Assembly: GCF_900753045.1 (NCBI RefSeq)
Contig: NZ_CAADXO010000055.1
Span: 1 to 42,037, forward strand
Reading direction: 5' to 3'
Length of the DNA stretch: 42,037 bases
From: an uncultured Phascolarctobacterium sp.
Lineage (GTDB): Bacteria; Bacillota; Negativicutes; Acidaminococcales; Acidaminococcaceae
Position numbers and translations under genes: made by a program. Under the pieces are notes generated by a model. The model ran no database searches. It was given only the letters and a program-made list of their open reading frames with translations, and was not told where the DNA came from. Of this stretch, positions 39,802 through 42,037 are shown one piece after another. The first letter of the stretch is position 1, and each line of letters starts with the position of its first letter.

Positions 39802-40087
39802 TGGTTAACCAAGAGCGATGTTTATATTCGTTCTCAAATTCAACGTCACCAAAAGCGTATTTGACTGTCAAGATGACGTTGTTGCGACAAATTCCCGGAT
39901 ACTTCAAGTTATCGTCAAGAAACCATTCATAGTTGATGACTTCCGAGGTATAGCCAGTAGCGAAAGTGAACGGGTTCAATATTACGAACCAGTCTTGACA
40001 CCTGCTGATGCGGAAAAAATTCCTTTGGCCGATGCAAATATTTTTCTTCTCTCTTGTCTTAAACCATTTCAAAACCATTTTTTTCAT
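39797..40087 (-). CDS. Hypothetical protein
   Basis: A 96-residue basic, aromatic-rich protein. ATG 40087 is 7 nt after GGTGG and the stop is in hairpin 11. Probable beta-type small domain. No family recognised. Confidence 0.7.
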   Translation of the reverse strand: MKKMVLKWFKTREKKNICIGQRNFFRISRCQDWFVILNPFTFATGYTSEVINYEWFLDDNLKYPGICRNNVILTVKYAFGDVEFENEYKHRSWLTN

Positions 40088-40132
40088 ATTGATTCCACCT
40101 TTTCATTTGTTTGGTAAAATCACCATAGGCAA

Positions 40133-40153
40133 TTCCACCTTTAATCGCCCGAC
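40133..40153 (-). repeat. Inverted repeat, left copy (21 bp)
   Basis: Identical in reverse complement to 40462-40482. It ends with the AAAGGTGGAA start box on the minus strand. Downstream there is only a 7-codon frame before the next box, so it may be an orphan start signal. Confidence 0.9.
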
Positions 40154-40159
40154 GAATGT

Positions 40160-40432
40160 TTAAGCGTACAACATCTTGAAAAAATCTGTGTTGGATAGAG
40201 TGCCGGTTTTTTCGGTCGGCGTGAATACTGTCGAAATACTACTTTTATAGTATTTGCGAATAAGCACAACACCTCTTGATTTTTCCGTTTTTGCCTTTTC
40301 AGCTTTCGGTTTTTCCACTTTTTCGGCCCGGTAATAGCCTTTCTTGCTGTCAAGGCGTTTAGTTTTGCCTTGCGTCAAGTCGGCTTGTTCACAACGCCAG
40401 CGATATTCGTCACCTTTCGTCCATCTTTTCAT
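40160..40432 (-). CDS. Basic hypothetical protein, first of the block
   Basis: A 90-residue, lysine-rich protein (EKPKAEKAKTEKSRG linker). The ATG at 40432 follows GTAGGTGAT. Its stop lies close to the left copy of a 21-bp inverted repeat whose other copy lies 30 bp upstream of its start. Being first in the block, it may mark the transcription start side. Function unknown. Confidence 0.65.
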   Translation of the reverse strand: MKRWTKGDEYRWRCEQADLTQGKTKRLDSKKGYYRAEKVEKPKAEKAKTEKSRGVVLIRKYYKSSISTVFTPTEKTGTLSNTDFFKMLYA

Positions 40433-40461
40433 ATAAAATCACCTACTTTCAAAAAATGAAA

Positions 40462-40482
40462 GTCGGGCGATTAAAGGTGGAA
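40462..40482 (+). repeat. Inverted repeat, right copy (21 bp)
   Basis: Perfect inverted partner of 40133-40153, here with the start box on the plus strand. ACTTTC/GAAAGT forms a small hairpin just before it (40445-40463). Confidence 0.9.
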
Positions 40483-40996
40483 GGAATATATTTTCACGCC
40501 GGACTCAATTTACCATGAGCGACGTTACTTTATACATTCCCACGCCTTTGTAAAAGGTGGTGGAAAATGGGTTATACAATTCTTTAACAGTGCCGTAGTA
40601 GTTAACCGGATATTAGACAACTGTATAACAAGTGGCCTTGTCTACATCATTGAGTGACTACGATATACAAGCGGACAAGTCGACACCTGCATAAAGCGTT
40701 TAACCATGTATACGGGCCAGTGACGGAAAAGACTATAAAGCCTCTATTTTGTCATACGTGCCGTCACGCACGCAAGTATTTAATTATCAAAGAACAAAAG
40801 CAACTACTATTGTAGTTAAATTATGCCGTTGATTTTATATCACTTCTCTCTATAAACTACCTGCCTATTTGGGTACCGCCCTCATGGGCGGCTTGCCGTT
40901 TGGCTTGACTACATTATGGGATATATCGGAAAAGTGCGCTGAACAAAAATTTTAAAAAAATTTTTTCTTATTACCGAAATAAGAACGCTAAAAACG

Positions 40997-41005
40997 TGTT
41001 ATAAT
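40997..41005 (+). promoter_or_regulatory. Extended -10 promoter
   Basis: TGTTATAAT is a full extended -10 element. The -35 region is weak. Transcription would begin near 41012 and meet the hairpin at 41066-41096. Confidence 0.55.
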
Positions 41006-41011
41006 GAAGAA

Positions 41012-41100
41012 AAGTGAAAGAGTGTATAAAATTGAAAAACATGATATTTACGATGTAAATAAAGTAATAACGGGAATGTTAAAAATTCCCGTTATTCTTC
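41012..41100 (+). ncRNA. Short transcript candidate with terminal hairpin
   Basis: Between the extended -10 promoter and a perfect 12-bp hairpin (41066-41077 with 41085-41096, 7-nt loop) a transcript of about 90 nt could form. The sequence after the stem is T-rich but not a clean T-run. A 37-codon frame is present without a ribosome site. Confidence 0.35.
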
Positions 41101-41313
41101 ATTTATATAGGTATTAGTTTGATTATTGGTAATGCCGCTATAATGGTATAGTTGTATATCAAATATACATTTATTATAATAGAAGAAAACACTCAATCAT
41201 GGTGGTTTTGTACTATAAATATAGTATAAATGTACACTGATGAAAGAATTTTAACATAACATATATTATCGGACGTAAAACTTTATGGAATAGATGGGGA
41301 GGGGCTGAATGGT

Positions 41314-41510
41314 AAGTACCTAACACATGTGCGGGTTTAGGTTACATGGTATATCTAGTCAGGTTAAATCTAAAGATTAATTCCTGGAATTTAGATATAA
41401 ATAACTTAACTCAACACTTTAACCAACACTCTAACAATTCCCTACAAAACAAGGGGTAGGGTATAGGGGTAGGGGTAAAACAATAAGTACCTAGACTTAC
41501 ACAGTACCTA
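41314..41510. repeat. Repeat cluster: AGTACCTA, 12-mers, G-runs
   Basis: AAGTACCTA occurs at 41314-41322 and 41485-41493 and AGTACCTA at 41503-41510. Between them are two tandem 12-mers, CAACACTTTAAC and CAACACTCTAAC (41412-41435), and four G-runs (41453-41475, GGGG-TA-GGG-TATA-GGGG-TA-GGGG) that fit a G-quadruplex. The location just before the terminase small subunit suits a packaging recognition or replication site. Confidence 0.6.
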
Positions 41511-41530
41511 CATAGCACTGTTTATTATTA

Positions 41531-41558
41531 GCACTGCAAGAAATTACAGTGCTTTTTT
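41531..41558 (+). terminator. Intrinsic terminator
   Basis: GCACTG/CAGTGC (41531-41536 with 41547-41552) followed by six T. The arm sequence TAGCACTG is repeated at three places between 41512 and 41592. Confidence 0.75.
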
Positions 41559-41596
41559 AATGCTTTTAAGAGCCTTGTACGATTAGCACTGTATCA

Positions 41597-41624
41597 GCCT
41601 CCGTATAGTGTGTACGAGGCTTTT
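41597..41624 (+). terminator. Second terminator before terminase
   Basis: GCCTC-GTA pairs with TAC-GAGGC with one bulged C, then TTTT. Two terminators in a row directly before the late genes suggest antitermination or activation is needed for late expression. Confidence 0.65.
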
Positions 41625-41664
41625 AAAATACAACAACAACGACAACAACAAGGAGGAATTGGTT

Positions 41665-42037
41665 ATGAGTGATTTGTTCGGTGCTGGTGGCAGCATTGTA
41701 ACGATGTACCCCACACCTCAGAGCATGGCAAACAAAGTCAGAGAGTATTTTGACTACTGCTTGCCGGAAGTGATTGACCCGAGGACTGGGGAAATGAAGA
41801 TTAAAGAGCGGAAGCCGCCAACATACAGCGGTCTTGCCAGATATTTGGGATTCCAGAGCCGTGGCCAGATGCTGGACTATGTGAACAAAAGGGATGAGGC
41901 CTACAACACCATCTTGGCTGATGCAAAGCTGAGGCTTGAGGATTATCTTGAGGGCAAGCTGGTGTACTCGAAGGCTCCTACTGGCATTATGTTTGCTTTG
42001 AAGAACAATGCCGGGTGGGAAGAAAAGAGCACACGTC
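41665..42037 (+). CDS. Terminase small subunit (partial)
   Basis: N-terminal 124 residues; the gene runs off the window. YSGLARYLGFQSRGQMLDYV is an HTH-like DNA recognition segment and GIMFALKNNAGWEEKS is the typical C-terminal signature of gp3-type DNA-packaging proteins. It recognises phage DNA and recruits the large terminase subunit. AGGAGG lies 8 nt before the ATG, after an unstructured CAA-rich leader. It opens the late region. Confidence 0.87.
   Translation, partial: MSDLFGAGGSIVTMYPTPQSMANKVREYFDYCLPEVIDPRTGEMKIKERKPPTYSGLARYLGFQSRGQMLDYVNKRDEAYNTILADAKLRLEDYLEGKLVYSKAPTGIMFALKNNAGWEEKSTR

Larger units (their letters stand above)
40483..41664. other. 1.2-kb AT-rich non-coding region before terminase
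   Basis: No convincing gene in either strand. It holds palindromes AACTAC/GTAGTT (40802-40817) and CCGCCC/GGGCGG (40876-40891), a plus promoter and hairpin near 41.0 kb, AT-rich short palindromes near 41.15-41.23 kb, tandem 12-mers, a G-run cluster, three AGTACCTA copies and two terminators. A plus-strand start box at about 40555-40562 opens only a 6-codon frame. The promoter of the minus-strand block should lie near 40.45-40.9 kb but is not clear. Confidence 0.7.
15697..42037. mobile_element. Prophage, left part
   Basis: An integrated temperate phage is shown by the integrase next to a tRNA, the CI/Cro switch, YqaJ/RecT recombination, replication, nucleotide metabolism, RusA, SSB and the terminase small subunit at the right edge. 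Structural and lysis genes and attR lie beyond the window. An 8.6-kb minus-strand accessory block interrupts the plus-strand order between early and late regions. Confidence 0.93.

Noticed and set aside
41004..41117. 37-codon frame after the extended -10 promoter
   Set aside because: No ribosome site, overlaps the promoter and runs through a strong hairpin.

Overview
The window is a bacterial chromosome segment (about 1-15.7 kb) followed by the left part of an integrated tailed-phage genome (about 15.7 kb to the end). Strong Shine-Dalgarno sites, consensus sigma-70-type promoters, a CCA-encoding tRNA, LarA, an Mrp-type antiporter operon and a sporeformer/Clostridia-type phage gene set suggest a Bacillota host. 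A gut member of the Negativicutes is plausible, but I cannot fix the genus from the sequence.

Host part. A secreted TPEQR-repeat protein (minus) lies divergently beside an OmpR-type response regulator, a membrane histidine kinase and a short-chain dehydrogenase, an arrangement like CpxP/CpxRA. Glutamate racemase (murI) follows behind its own terminator and promoter. Next is an eleven-gene Mrp/Mbh-like cation antiporter operon (5.1-12.7 kb) in the order E-F-G-MbhD-MbhE-B-C-D-D-small-D, with a structured leader and a strong terminator. Then come an EamA transporter, a lactate-racemase-type nickel enzyme (larA), an XRE regulator and tRNA-Thr(CGT).

Phage part. A tyrosine integrase sits next to the tRNA, whose 3' end is the likely attL. 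A CI/Cro-like switch has two consensus divergent promoters and three 15-bp GTG-N9-CAC operators. The plus-strand early operon (17.9-31.7 kb) carries YqaJ exonuclease and RecT, a DnaD-like replisome organizer, many small genes, a probable Acb2/Tad1-type cyclic-nucleotide sponge, ThyX, an HTH-dUTPase fusion, RusA, an Nmad1-like protein, SSB, a second RusA-like protein lacking catalytic acids, and a RinA/ArpU-like late regulator.

The unusual part is a block of 16 minus-strand genes (31.86-40.43 kb) between the early operon and the terminase gene. Eleven of its gene junctions contain nested inverted repeats whose sequence changes while pairing is kept. The outer arm usually contains the stop codon of the upstream gene, and most genes then start 7-10 nt after a conserved GGTGG box. 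In several copies the only non-Watson-Crick positions become G-U pairs in the minus-strand RNA, so the elements look like structured RNA. The organisation resembles the SAS/ESAS elements of Cluster K mycobacteriophages. The block encodes a class II glutamine-amidotransferase-like protein, an amidoligase with an N-terminal zinc-knuckle array, a second zinc-ribbon protein, a DUF3846-like protein, two paralogous small basic proteins and several unknown proteins. A 1.2-kb AT-rich non-coding region with tandem repeats and a G-quadruplex motif precedes the partial terminase small-subunit gene at the right edge.
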